NCBI RefSeq assembly: GCF_001457025.1
Contig: NZ_KQ758606.1
Span: 62,001 to 126,000, forward strand
Direction of reading: 5' to 3'
Source: Pseudarthrobacter enclensis
GTDB lineage: Bacteria; Actinomycetota; Actinomycetes; Actinomycetales; Micrococcaceae
Length of the DNA stretch: 64,000 nt
Both the position numbers and the translations under genes were made by a program. Of the stretch, positions 7,978-16,273 are shown piece by piece (the first letter of the stretch is position 1; each line of letters begins with the position of its first letter). The notes beneath the pieces were generated by a model. The model had not been told where the DNA came from. It ran no database searches and worked only from the letters and a program-made list of their open reading frames with translations.

Positions 7978-8840
7978 TCGCCGGCCGCTACGTCCTCCAG
8001 GAAAGGCTGGGGCGCGGCTCGGTGGCGGAAGTCTTCAGGGCGCTGGATGTGTCCGGCGGTCCGGACGTGGCCATCAAGGTGGCTGCGGACAATTCGGACA
8101 AACAGCACCAGCGGATCCGCGACGAGGCCACGGTCCTGGCCTCCCTTCGCCACCCGTCCATCGTCAGGTTCATCGATCACGGGACCATGCCGGCCGGCAC
8201 TTATCGCTCGGGGCATGCCTACCTGGTCGAGGAACTGGCGCTGGGGACAAGCCTCTCAGAGGCGGTCCGTACGGGTACCTCCTCGCCGGACGAGGTGGCA
8301 GTCTGGGCGAGGAGCCTTTTCAGCGCCGTCGCCCACCTGCATGACCGCGGCCTGGTGCACCGCGACATCAAGCCGGGCAACCTGATGCTCAGCGGGCTGC
8401 GGCGAAGCCCGGTGCGGATCATCGATTTCGGGATCGCCGCCAGGGCGGGCGCCGCCATGGAGCCCGGCATCTCCTCGGGAACGGTCCACTACATGAGCCC
8501 GGAACAGGCAGCGGGCGGCGTCGCCAGGCCTTCCTGGGACGTCTATGCCATGGGGCTGGTCCTGCTTGAACTGCTCACCGGCACCAAGGCGTTTCCAGGT
8601 ACGGCCGTCGAGTCCCTCGTGGCACGCACCCTCAGGAGCCCGGAGATCCCCGAGTCTCTGGGACCGCGCTGGGGCAACTTCCTGCGCGCCCTCACAGCCA
8701 TGGACGGCGGGGAGAGGCCGACGGCGGCCGAGGCTTCCGTCCTGGCCGGCCGCCTGGTGCCGCCGGGCCCGGCCGCCAGGCCGGATGCGTGTCCGGCGCG
8801 TTCGGCCCGGGAACGGCGGGAGCGGCTCCTGGCCACCTAG
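7974..8840 (+). CDS. Soluble Ser/Thr protein kinase (Hanks type)
   Basis: The 288-residue protein is a complete eukaryotic-like kinase domain: glycine loop LGRGSVAEV (about residues 12-20), ATP-anchoring AIK, catalytic loop HRDIKPGN, metal-binding DFG and SPE in place of the usual APE. Unlike PknA/PknB it has no transmembrane segment and no PASTA repeats, so it acts in the cytoplasm. The start was placed at GTG 7974, where the coding starts as VIAGRYVLQERLG, because this GTG overlaps the previous stop codon; a longer frame upstream would only antisense-overlap coding sequence. Its substrate may be its coupled small neighbour, but that is inference. Confidence 0.85.
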   Translation: MIAGRYVLQERLGRGSVAEVFRALDVSGGPDVAIKVAADNSDKQHQRIRDEATVLASLRHPSIVRFIDHGTMPAGTYRSGHAYLVEELALGTSLSEAVRTGTSSPDEVAVWARSLFSAVAHLHDRGLVHRDIKPGNLMLSGLRRSPVRIIDFGIAARAGAAMEPGISSGTVHYMSPEQAAGGVARPSWDVYAMGLVLLELLTGTKAFPGTAVESLVARTLRSPEIPESLGPRWGNFLRALTAMDGGERPTAAEASVLAGRLVPPGPAARPDACPARSARERRERLLAT

Positions 8841-8868
8841 GGCGGCCCTCCCGACGGCGTGCGGATCC

Positions 8869-9543
8869 TCAGGGGCGGCTGACGTCCCGGCCCATGGGGT
8901 CTTCCGCTGCAGGGTCGGCCAGCGCCAGCCCGCCCACGGGGCTCCCGGCCCAATGGATCAGTTTCCAGCCGGTGTCCGGATCTCCCTCCACCGCCACGAT
9001 TCCGGTATTGGCCAGAACATGCCTGGCCGCGAACTCGTGGTCGATCCCCTCGGCCCGGAGCCCGGCCCAGGTGCGGATGGCCGCTCCGTGGCTCACCACG
9101 GCAACCGTGCCGTCCGCTCCGGAGGCCCGCTCCACGGCTCGCAGGATGGCGGCGTCGAACCGCGCAAAGAAGGCGTGCCCGTCAGGGCCGGCGGGCATCC
9201 GGACGTCCAGGTCCCCGGCCGCCCAGGACATCACGGTCCCCATGTAGCGCTTGTGCGACTCGTGGTCCGTGAGTTTCTCCAGCGAGCCCGCCTCGATCTC
9301 GTGAAGACCGTCCAGGACCGCAGCCTGCAGGCCGTGGAGCCTGCCCAGGGGAGCGGCGGTGATCTGGGTGCGGATCAGGGTGGAGGCAAAGAGCGCCTCA
9401 ATGGGGTGGTTGGCCAGCGACCGTGCCATAGCGTGCGCCTGCCGTTCACCCAGCTCGGTCAGCCCCGGCCCCGGGTGCGCGGTGTCCAGCTGGCCAAGGA
9501 CGTTGCCGGGAGTTTCCCCGTGGCGGATGAGCAGAAGCTTCAT
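8869..9543 (-). CDS. Histidine phosphatase superfamily protein (phosphoglycerate mutase-like)
   Basis: The protein begins LLLIRHGETPGN, the RHG motif whose His is phosphorylated during catalysis, and carries the second catalytic His in VVSHGAAIR towards the C-terminus. With the start at 9543 it has 224 residues. A GGAGGG lies only about 2 nt before this ATG, so an ATG 21 nt upstream (9564) is possible, but the family normally starts right at the RHG strand. It is a cytoplasmic phosphatase of unknown substrate, downstream of purB on the same strand but separated by a terminator-like hairpin. Confidence 0.82.
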   Translation of the reverse strand: MKLLLIRHGETPGNVLGQLDTAHPGPGLTELGERQAHAMARSLANHPIEALFASTLIRTQITAAPLGRLHGLQAAVLDGLHEIEAGSLEKLTDHESHKRYMGTVMSWAAGDLDVRMPAGPDGHAFFARFDAAILRAVERASGADGTVAVVSHGAAIRTWAGLRAEGIDHEFAARHVLANTGIVAVEGDPDTGWKLIHWAGSPVGGLALADPAAEDPMGRDVSRP

Positions 9544-9626
9544 GCCCTCCAGTGTGGCACCCATCGGCCGGGGCAGCCGAACGGGCGGCAGGCCCGTGGA
9601 GGGAAACTGTGCCGGGGAGCAACAAA

Positions 9627-9656
9627 CGGCGCCGGACCCACCCGGGCCCGGCGCCG
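9627..9656 (-). terminator. Probable terminator of purB
   Basis: A 9-bp GC stem (9627-9635 with 9648-9656, arms CGGCGCCGG and CCGGCGCCG) with a 12-nt loop lies 33 nt after the purB stop. On the minus strand it is followed by GTTTGTTG, a weak U-rich tract. Confidence 0.55.
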
Positions 9657-9688
9657 CCGTCGTACGTCTCTCCGCGGACGGTGAGGGA

Positions 9689-11131
9689 CTACTTGAGGTG
9701 GTCCACCAGCTTGTCCGCGATGCCCGTGTAGGTGCCCGGGGTCAGGGCGAGCAGCCGTGCCTCGGCGTCGGGGGAGAGGCCCAGGCCCTGCACGAACTCC
9801 TGCATCCGGGCAGCATCCACGCGGTGACCGCGGGTGAGCTCCTTGAGCCGCTCGTACGGGTTCTCCATGCCTTCGACGCCGGCGATCGCCTCGGCGCGCA
9901 TGACCATCTGGATGGCCTCGCCCAGGACCTCCCAGTTGGTGTCCAGGTCCCCGGCCAGGACGTCCTCGGCCACGTCAAGGCGTTCGAGGCCCTTGGCCAC
10001 GTTGGAGATGGCCAGGAGGGAGTGGCCGAATGCCACGCCGATGTTGCGCTGGCTGGAGGAGTCCGTGAGGTCGCGCTGCCAGCGGGAGGTCACCAGGGTG
10101 GAGCCCAGGACGTCCAGCAGGCCGGAGGAGATCTCCAGGTTGGCCTCGGCGTTTTCGAAGCGGATGGGGTTGACCTTGTGCGGCATCGTGGAGGAGCCGG
10201 TGGCGCCCGCGACGGGGATCTGCGCGAAGTAGCCGATGGAGATGTAGCTCCAGATGTCCGTGCAGACGTTGTGCAGGATGCGGTTGAAGCGAGCGACGTC
10301 GGCGTACAGCTCGGCCTGCCAGTCGTGGCTTTCGATCTGCGTGGTCAGGGGGTTCCAGGTGAGGCCCAGGCCCTCGACGAACGACCTGGACACCTGCTGC
10401 CAGTCCGCGCCGGGAACGGACGCCACATGGGCGGCGTAGGTGCCGGTGGCGCCGTTGATCTTGCCCAAGTATTCGGTCTTGGCGATGCGGTCCAGCTGGC
10501 GGTTGAGGCGGTGCGCGATCACGGCCAGTTCCTTGCCCAGCGTGGTGGGCGTGGCCGGCTGGCCGTGGGTGCGGGACAGCATGGGCACCGCGCGGTTGTC
10601 CTCGGCCATCCTGCCGATCTGGGCCACCAGGGCGCGGGCCGCGGGGAGCCAGACGTCCTCCACGGCGCCCTTGACGCCCAGTGCGTAGGAGAGGTTGTTG
10701 ATGTCCTCGGACGTGCAGCCGAAGTGGACCATGGCGGTCAGGTTTTCGATGCCGATGCCTGGCAGGCGGCGGCCGATGTAGTACTCCACTGCCTTGACGT
10801 CGTGGACGGTGACGGCCTCGATTTCGGCGAGCTCCGCGACGGAGGCCGCATCGAATTCGGTGACGATGGCGCGCAGCTGCTCCTGCTGGTCAGCGGTCAG
10901 TGGCCCGGCGCCGGGAAGGACGCTGTTGCTGGTCAGGTGGATGAGCCACTCAACTTCGACGGCCACGCGGTCCCGATTGAGCGCGGCTTCGGACAGGTAG
11001 TCCACCAGTGGCGCCACCGCGGGCTGGTAACGGCCGTCCAGGGGGCCCAGGGCGATTTTTTCCGGGGACGCGGCGAGGGCCAGGCGTCCTGAGGGCGTGC
11101 GGGTGTCAGCTGTGGCGGCAGTTTCAGGCAT
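9689..11131 (-). CDS. purB: Adenylosuccinate lyase
   Basis: This 480-residue enzyme of the fumarase/aspartase superfamily cleaves adenylosuccinate to AMP and SAICAR to AICAR, both with release of fumarate, in purine synthesis. The superfamily signature GSSTMPHKVNP (about residue 307 on), the catalytic His loop HFGCTSEDINN and SRTHGQPATPTTLGKE are all present. The N-terminus (LGPLDGRYQ) resembles the E. coli-type PurB branch rather than the shorter Bacillus type. It stands alone without other pur genes. The start ATG at 11131 gives normal length. Confidence 0.95.
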   Translation of the reverse strand: MPETAATADTRTPSGRLALAASPEKIALGPLDGRYQPAVAPLVDYLSEAALNRDRVAVEVEWLIHLTSNSVLPGAGPLTADQQEQLRAIVTEFDAASVAELAEIEAVTVHDVKAVEYYIGRRLPGIGIENLTAMVHFGCTSEDINNLSYALGVKGAVEDVWLPAARALVAQIGRMAEDNRAVPMLSRTHGQPATPTTLGKELAVIAHRLNRQLDRIAKTEYLGKINGATGTYAAHVASVPGADWQQVSRSFVEGLGLTWNPLTTQIESHDWQAELYADVARFNRILHNVCTDIWSYISIGYFAQIPVAGATGSSTMPHKVNPIRFENAEANLEISSGLLDVLGSTLVTSRWQRDLTDSSSQRNIGVAFGHSLLAISNVAKGLERLDVAEDVLAGDLDTNWEVLGEAIQMVMRAEAIAGVEGMENPYERLKELTRGHRVDAARMQEFVQGLGLSPDAEARLLALTPGTYTGIADKLVDHLK

Positions 11132-11306
11132 GTGCTGATTCTTTCACGAACTCCTGCGGCCCCTTAAGCGGCCTCCGTACGTTACTTGTCCACATAGACG
11201 ACGGCGGCACTGTGGCCGGCGGTCCTGCTTCCGTAGCGTTACCCCATCAGCAGGGTCGGCAATGCTCCCGGGATGCCGGGGGCGGGAAAGCGCAGGTGTG
11301 TGGAAC

Positions 11307-11594
11307 ATGGTGGGTGAGGGACTGCCGGGAGCGGCCGAGCATGTGGCCGCCGATTTGCTGCCCCTGGTCAGGCGGCTTGCGTCCTGCGCCGTCCAGGTCG
11401 AGGAGGTGCTGGCAGGCTTGCGGGACATCCAGCTGCTCAACTGGCAATCCCCCGCCGGTCGGGCCTACCGTGACACTGTTTCCCGCCAAGGGGCAGCCCT
11501 GCGGCACGCAGCTGACGCCCTGGAAGGGGCGAAGGCCGCGGTGGCGAGGCATGCCGAGGACAGTGTGGCCGCAGCCGCTGCCGCGTACAGGTGA
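11307..11594 (+). CDS. WXG100-like small helical protein
   Basis: The roughly 95-residue protein is predicted to be two long helices separated by a turn with NWQSPAGRAYRD, a W-x-x-x-x-G variant of the WXG motif, with hydrophobic residues in helical register on both sides (VRRLASCAVQVEEV before; LRHAADALEGAKAAV after). WXG100 proteins are ESX/type VII secretion substrates, but the canonical WxG spacing is not met. The start may be ATG 11307 or GTG 11298, which has GGGAAAG seven bases upstream. Its TGA overlaps the GTG of the next gene (GTGA), so it is coupled to the hydrolase. Confidence 0.65.
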   Translation: MVGEGLPGAAEHVAADLLPLVRRLASCAVQVEEVLAGLRDIQLLNWQSPAGRAYRDTVSRQGAALRHAADALEGAKAAVARHAEDSVAAAAAAYR

Positions 11595-12970
11595 TCCTGA
11601 TGGAACTGACTGATCCGTCCGGCCAGGAAGGCATCCGGCTGTATGGCGCTGCCCGGGACGGCGATTTGACCATCCGCGGCGGCATCGGCGGGATCGGCGT
11701 CCAGCTTGATGAACTCACTGCGGGTGCGGAAAAACTCGAGGCCCTAGCCTCAGGGCTGACGGCTGTTGAGCGGGAAACCGGCCGGGTCCTTGACCAGCTC
11801 TGCTGGGTGGACAGGCAGCCGCCATGGTCCGCATCGGGCCACATTGCAGCGGTCCGGGAGAGCCAGTGGCGGGTCCAGGCGGGCAGGGCGGAGTTGCAGC
11901 GGATCAGCAGCCAGGTCCGTGCCTGTATTCGGGACTACCAGGACGCGGAATGGCGGGCCAACGTCGGCCGGTCACGCGGAATCACTGCCATGACCCAAAT
12001 CGGCTTCTCCTGGGGGACCATGATGGCCACGGGAGTTCCGGACCGGCGCGTCATGGAGAACGTCATCGCCATGATGCAACTTTCGGCGCCCCAGGTTCAG
12101 GCAGTGAACTCCTCGGCGCCGTTTATCCGGGACGGCGTGATGGCCCTCGTCGCCGGATTCATTCCCCGGCCGATCGGGATTCAACGGGAGGAAACCGTGG
12201 CGGTGGAGCTCGATGCTTCCCCTGCCGGGCTCATCGCGCGGATCAGGGAGACCGAGGCGCGCGGATCCCGTTTCATCGAGGTCCTGGAGGTTGATAACGG
12301 CGGCGGGGAGGCTTACGTGGTGGTGCTGCCGGGGACGCAGGCGGAGGGCAGGAAAGCCGGCGGCGACAACCCCTTCGATGAGGCCGGGATCCTGGAGGCC
12401 ATGCTGTACAACTCGGAGGACATGGACGAGGCCCTCCTGGCGGCGTTGGAACAGGCAGGGGCGGAGCCAGGCGCGCCCGTTGTTGTTGCCGGTTACAGCC
12501 AGGGCGGCATCCACGCCATGAATTTTGCTGCTGATGCCCGGGTCCTCCAGCAGTACGACGTGAAATACATCCTGACCGCAGGTTCGCCCGTTGCGGGCGT
12601 CCGCACGGACGAGGACGTGGAATCACTGCATCTGGAACACCAGGCCGACTGGGTTCCCGGGGCGGACGGTGCGGCCAATCCGGAAACGGCCAACAGGGTC
12701 ACGGTTTTCACGGACACGCCTCCCGAAGCCGGCGGAGACAAGGGGCTGGGCCCGGGACACCGGCTGACCGGGTACGAGGATGCGGCCCGAAAGGTCGCGG
12801 CAAGCGAAGATCCGTCCCTGGTCCATTCCACAGCTGCACTGGGCGGCGTACTGGGGGCCGGCGGCATCGCGAGGGCAACACGGTTCTCGCTGTCCCGGGC
12901 CAAGGCGCCGTCAACCACGCTGCAGCCACCTGATCCACGTTTCCATGAGCGCCACCTCGGCGGGCGCTGA
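11591..12970 (+). CDS. Alpha/beta hydrolase with N-terminal WXG-like helical domain
   Basis: The 459-residue protein has two parts. Residues about 30-140 form a helical region rich in W and Q (DQLCWVDRQPPWSASG, VRACIRDYQDAEWRANVG), reminiscent of a WXG100/LXG unit. Residues about 190-430 carry a hydrolase core with nucleophile elbow GYSQGG (Ser near residue 302) and the strand VVVAG before it. No signal peptide or membrane anchor is visible. The coupled WXG100-like gene upstream suggests a heterodimer that could be handled by a type VII-like system; no secretion components are in the window. A lipase or esterase role is the best guess. Confidence 0.7.
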   Translation: MILMELTDPSGQEGIRLYGAARDGDLTIRGGIGGIGVQLDELTAGAEKLEALASGLTAVERETGRVLDQLCWVDRQPPWSASGHIAAVRESQWRVQAGRAELQRISSQVRACIRDYQDAEWRANVGRSRGITAMTQIGFSWGTMMATGVPDRRVMENVIAMMQLSAPQVQAVNSSAPFIRDGVMALVAGFIPRPIGIQREETVAVELDASPAGLIARIRETEARGSRFIEVLEVDNGGGEAYVVVLPGTQAEGRKAGGDNPFDEAGILEAMLYNSEDMDEALLAALEQAGAEPGAPVVVAGYSQGGIHAMNFAADARVLQQYDVKYILTAGSPVAGVRTDEDVESLHLEHQADWVPGADGAANPETANRVTVFTDTPPEAGGDKGLGPGHRLTGYEDAARKVAASEDPSLVHSTAALGGVLGAGGIARATRFSLSRAKAPSTTLQPPDPRFHERHLGGR

Positions 12971-13056
12971 GGCCGTGCAGGGTTCCGCCGGGCCAGGACA
13001 CGGTCAAGGCCGGCGGTCCGCCGGCGCCGGGATACATGCACTCCGGTCTGGCCGCG

Positions 13057-13983
13057 TCAGGCGATCTGCGCGGCGGACATCTTTGCGGAGACGGCGAGGC
13101 GCAGCTTCCCGGGTGCGGTGGTTTCCTGCGAGGCGGGTGCAGGTGCAGGTGCGGGCGCCGGAGCCCAGGCAGGGCACCGGACGTTGTAGTCCAGTATTCC
13201 GTCGGTAAACTGCGTCAGCGCTACCACGCCCCCGGCTGTGAGCGGCGCCGCGGAGCACAACTGTTCCGCGGCCGTTGCTGACGCTGCGCCTGCCAGCCAG
13301 CTCTTCAGCGGGTACAAATTGCTGGCCGGTCCCACCTCTCCCACGATCTGGGCGAACTGGTATCCGGTGGAGTAGATTCCCACCTCAACTCCGGCACTTT
13401 GCAGGAATGCGGTCATGCCTTCCAGTTCTGCGGTATTGGCTGCCTTGTCGGGCAGCCAGCTGTTCCCGGTCTCCACGTCCAGCCAGTACATGCGGCGTGC
13501 CGCGCCGCCGGCGTCCGCCACCATGGCGGCATCATTGGCAGCCATGGTGTATCCGTGGATGTACGCGCAGGCCGGGGAGGCGCTGCCGTCACACGACCCA
13601 TAGGGGTTGGCGATGGCCGCGCCGCCGGCCGTGTTGGCCGCAGGCCACCACACCGAGCCCACCGGGCCCGTGGCGGCCGTGTTCACGTAGACAGCGGATG
13701 GCAGGCCGGCCGCTGCCTCAGCGCTGCGGTCCGCCCAGGCCAGTTGTTCGGCAAAACAGGGATTTGCCGTGTGTGGGCGGCCGCCGTTTACGCCAACTAT
13801 CGAGTAGGCGGGAGACTCAGGGAGTCCGGTGCCGCACTGTGGCCACGAGATGTCGTAGCCAGTGGCCGCCGGGTTGCCGGATGCAGGCGCTGCTGGCGTG
13901 TCTGCCTGCGAAGGCCCGGCCAGCCAGCCTGCGAGCCAGCCCATGAGCAGGCAGGCCACAACCAGGATCCGCGTTGCCTTCAT
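13057..13983 (-). CDS. Secreted glycoside-hydrolase-25-like protein
   Basis: The 308-residue protein starts with a signal peptide (hydrophobic stretch ILVVACLLMGWLAGWLAG, cleaved near SQA-DTPAA). The mature part contains GYDISWPQCG near residue 44 and WLDVETGNSW (about 165-174), positions that match the TIM-barrel core of GH25 lysozymes and the related DUF1906 proteins, plus VGIYSTGYQFAQIVG. It probably acts on or binds cell wall glycan outside the cell. A Pro-Ala repeat tail (PAPAPAPAP) links to a short C-terminus. Catalytic activity is not certain since the acidic pair is only partly conserved. Confidence 0.7.
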   Translation of the reverse strand: MKATRILVVACLLMGWLAGWLAGPSQADTPAAPASGNPAATGYDISWPQCGTGLPESPAYSIVGVNGGRPHTANPCFAEQLAWADRSAEAAAGLPSAVYVNTAATGPVGSVWWPAANTAGGAAIANPYGSCDGSASPACAYIHGYTMAANDAAMVADAGGAARRMYWLDVETGNSWLPDKAANTAELEGMTAFLQSAGVEVGIYSTGYQFAQIVGEVGPASNLYPLKSWLAGAASATAAEQLCSAAPLTAGGVVALTQFTDGILDYNVRCPAWAPAPAPAPAPASQETTAPGKLRLAVSAKMSAAQIA

Positions 13984-14256
13984 TCTTGGCCCCCCGTATG
14001 TCGAACTGACCCGACGGGCCCTTCACAGGCCCCGTCGGCAGCCTAGGAGCCTCACCCCCAGGGGGCATGGGTGGCAGGTACTGCATTTTTTTCGGACGGC
14101 ACCCGGAAGGCACCTGCCGGGTACCTGTCAGGTGAACCTTTGCCTACTTGGCCGCATCGGGTCGCCCGGCAGCGGGTGCCGGCGCGCAGGCCTGGGCGGT
14201 TCAGCCTGGGGCGGCTCCGCGCGGGCGCATGAGGAAGGACTGTACGGTACCTGCGG

Positions 14257-14682
14257 TCAGCGGCGGCCGCCAGGCAGCAGGCCGGCCACCATCGAGACCA
14301 GCGAGATGATGATCGCGGCCAGGATTGCCGTCCAGAAGAAAGAGTCAACGGTGAGGTGCACCGGCGTATAGCCGCTGATCCATGCCGTCAGGTACAGCAT
14401 CGCTGCGTTGATGACAATGGCGAACAGGCCAAGCGTGAGGATGGTGATCGGCAGGGCCAGTAGACTCACCAGCGGCCGGACCAGGGCATTGACCACACCG
14501 AAAATCAGGCCGATGAACAAGTACGCCAGGACGATGCCGATGGTTTCGGTGTCCTGGGAAATTCCGGTCTTGGCGACGGCATCGGAGGTCGCCGTGCTTG
14601 AGATGTCCATGCCGGGCAGGATCCAGCTGGCCACCCAGAGCGCGGCCGCGTTGACGATGACCCGGAGAATAAAGGAACCCAT
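14257..14682 (-). CDS. Phage holin family 4-type membrane protein (PF04020-like)
   Basis: The roughly 141-residue protein has four hydrophobic segments: an N-terminal WVASWILPGMDIS unit, LAYLFIGLIFGVVNALVRP, LLALPITILTLGLFAIVINAAML and a C-terminal IISLVSMVAGLLPGG. The motif GLIFGVVNALVRPLV followed by LPITILTLGLF is the hallmark of this widespread small membrane family. Despite the name there is no phage gene nearby; it is a chromosomal protein of unknown function. ATG 14682 is chosen over GTG 14700. Confidence 0.8.
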   Translation of the reverse strand: MGSFILRVIVNAAALWVASWILPGMDISSTATSDAVAKTGISQDTETIGIVLAYLFIGLIFGVVNALVRPLVSLLALPITILTLGLFAIVINAAMLYLTAWISGYTPVHLTVDSFFWTAILAAIIISLVSMVAGLLPGGRR

Positions 14683-14793
14683 GGCCCTATGCTTCCACAC
14701 CGGCCCTGGCGCACCCCTGCAGTGGAGCGTCCGGCAGCGGCAGTGGTGAGGGTGCTGGGTGTCCGGCGCCGAAAGACATTTCAGTCATATCCC

Positions 14794-14841
14794 TTGACAG
14801 ATCAGAAAGCGGTTTCACAGACTAGAGAAACCGCTTTCTGA
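14794..14841 (+). promoter_or_regulatory. Promoter with paired LacI-type operators for the pectin operon
   Basis: A -35 TTGACA (14794-14799) is followed by a 15-bp perfect inverted repeat: TCAGAAAGCGGTTTC (14802-14816) and GAAACCGCTTTCTGA (14827-14841), spacer 10 nt. Each arm contains GAAANCGNTTTC, the classical LacI/GalR half-palindrome, so two dimer sites lie 25 bp apart across the expected -10 and start of transcription. No LacI gene is adjacent, and the LacI at 40282 has a different operator. Confidence 0.7.
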
Positions 14842-14902
14842 TATGCCGTACAGAGACGTCGGCAGCGAAAGCGCGGTTCATTCCAATGGAGGAAGAGAGC
14901 AC

Positions 14903-16273
14903 ATGCGCATCAAACGTCCTTTGGCAGCTGCTGCCGCGATGGCCGCGGCGGCCGCCATCTGCCTGCCGGCCCAGGCCATCGCCACACCACCGTCCCCGCA
15001 ATCATCCGCAACTGCCCAAACCGTACGGATGCCGCTTGAACGCCAGGTGCTCCACACCGGAGATGGCTGGGCATCGGCCGGTGCCGGGACCACGGGCGGC
15101 GCCGGCGCCACGGCGGACCGCGTCTTCGACGTCCACAACCGGGCGGAACTGGTGGCGGCGCTCGCGGTGGCCGGAACCGAACCCCGCATCATCCGCGTGC
15201 ACGGGGACATCGCGGCAAATACGACGGCGGACGGGAAGGCCCTGACCTGCGAGGACTATGCGGCCGGTACCGGGTTCTCCCTGCAGCAGTACCTCTACGA
15301 CTATGACCCCGCCCGCTACGGCACGGACCGTGAGCCCGAAGGCGCGCAGGAAACTGCCCGGAGCAAAGCCGCAGCCAACCAGGCGGCAGTCATCCGCTGG
15401 GACATCCCCGGCAACACCACCATCGTGGGTGCCTCCCCGGACAGCAGCATCACCGGTGCCGCCCTGCGGATCAACCGCGCCAACAACGTCATTTTCCGGA
15501 ACCTCACTGTCCGCGACTCGGCCGACTGCTTCCCGGCCTGGGATCCCACCGACGGTGCTGAAGGCAACTGGAACAGCGAATACGACCTCCTCCAGATCAT
15601 TAACGGCTCAACGAATGTCTGGGTGGACCACTCCCACTTCACCGATGCCCCCAACCTGGACAAGCTCCAGCCCCTCTACTTCGGACGCAAATACCAGGTG
15701 CACGACGGGGCCGTCGACGTCACGAACGGTTCCGACCTGGTCACCATGTCCTACAACCGGTTCTCCGACCACGACAAGCTCCTGCTGATCGGCTCCACTG
15801 ACTCCACGAACCGCGGGGACGTGGGCAAACTGCGCGTCACCATCCACCACAATGTCTTCGACAATGTCGGCCAGCGCGCCCCACGGGTCAGGTACGGGCA
15901 GGTGGACGTGTACAACAACCACTTCCTGACCACTGCCGATTCCCCGACTCCCTACGGATACACGTTCGGCGCCGGGGTGGAGTCGCACATCCACGCGGAG
16001 GCCAATGCCTTCACTCTTCCTTCCACCATCCCGGCATCGGCGGCCATCAGCCACTTCAAGGGAAAGGTGATCACCACCATCGGAAACACCGTGAACGGCA
16101 AGGCGGTGGACCTGCGCCAGGCCTACAACTCTGCCGCTGCGGCTGACAAGCAACTGGCGGAGGACACGTCCTGGAAGCCGGTGTTCCGGACCCAGGTGCA
16201 CCCCGCCCAGGCTGTACCGGCCCTGCTGGACGGCAACGTGGGCCCCATTTACACGGCAGGGGAGAAGCGCTGA
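14903..16273 (+). CDS. Secreted pectate lyase, PL1 family
   Basis: The 456-residue protein carries a signal peptide (RIKRPLAAAAAMAAAAAICLPAQAIA) and a parallel beta-helix lyase domain. PL1 hallmarks are WVDHSHF (with the calcium-binding Asp area), FSDHDKLLLIGSTDS and HHNVFDNVGQRAPRVRYG, which holds the catalytic Arg. It would cleave polygalacturonate by beta-elimination outside the cell. ATG 14903 is preferred to an in-frame ATG at 14843 because GGAGGAAGAG lies just upstream and the signal peptide begins there. Its TGA overlaps the ATG of the next gene (TGATG), so both form one operon under the LacI-type operators. Confidence 0.92.
   Translation: MRIKRPLAAAAAMAAAAAICLPAQAIATPPSPQSSATAQTVRMPLERQVLHTGDGWASAGAGTTGGAGATADRVFDVHNRAELVAALAVAGTEPRIIRVHGDIAANTTADGKALTCEDYAAGTGFSLQQYLYDYDPARYGTDREPEGAQETARSKAAANQAAVIRWDIPGNTTIVGASPDSSITGAALRINRANNVIFRNLTVRDSADCFPAWDPTDGAEGNWNSEYDLLQIINGSTNVWVDHSHFTDAPNLDKLQPLYFGRKYQVHDGAVDVTNGSDLVTMSYNRFSDHDKLLLIGSTDSTNRGDVGKLRVTIHHNVFDNVGQRAPRVRYGQVDVYNNHFLTTADSPTPYGYTFGAGVESHIHAEANAFTLPSTIPASAAISHFKGKVITTIGNTVNGKAVDLRQAYNSAAAADKQLAEDTSWKPVFRTQVHPAQAVPALLDGNVGPIYTAGEKR

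Noticed and set aside
14107-14135. Hairpin next to a run of seven T bases, read as a terminator
   Set aside because: The T-run (14088-14094) is on the wrong side of the stem for the plus strand, and becomes an A-run on the minus strand, so it is not an intrinsic terminator for either neighbour.
14257-14682. Prophage remnant suggested by the holin-type protein
   Set aside because: This four-helix family is common on actinobacterial chromosomes, and no phage structural, integrase or lysis genes are nearby. The GH25-like neighbour has its own signal peptide and different orientation logic.
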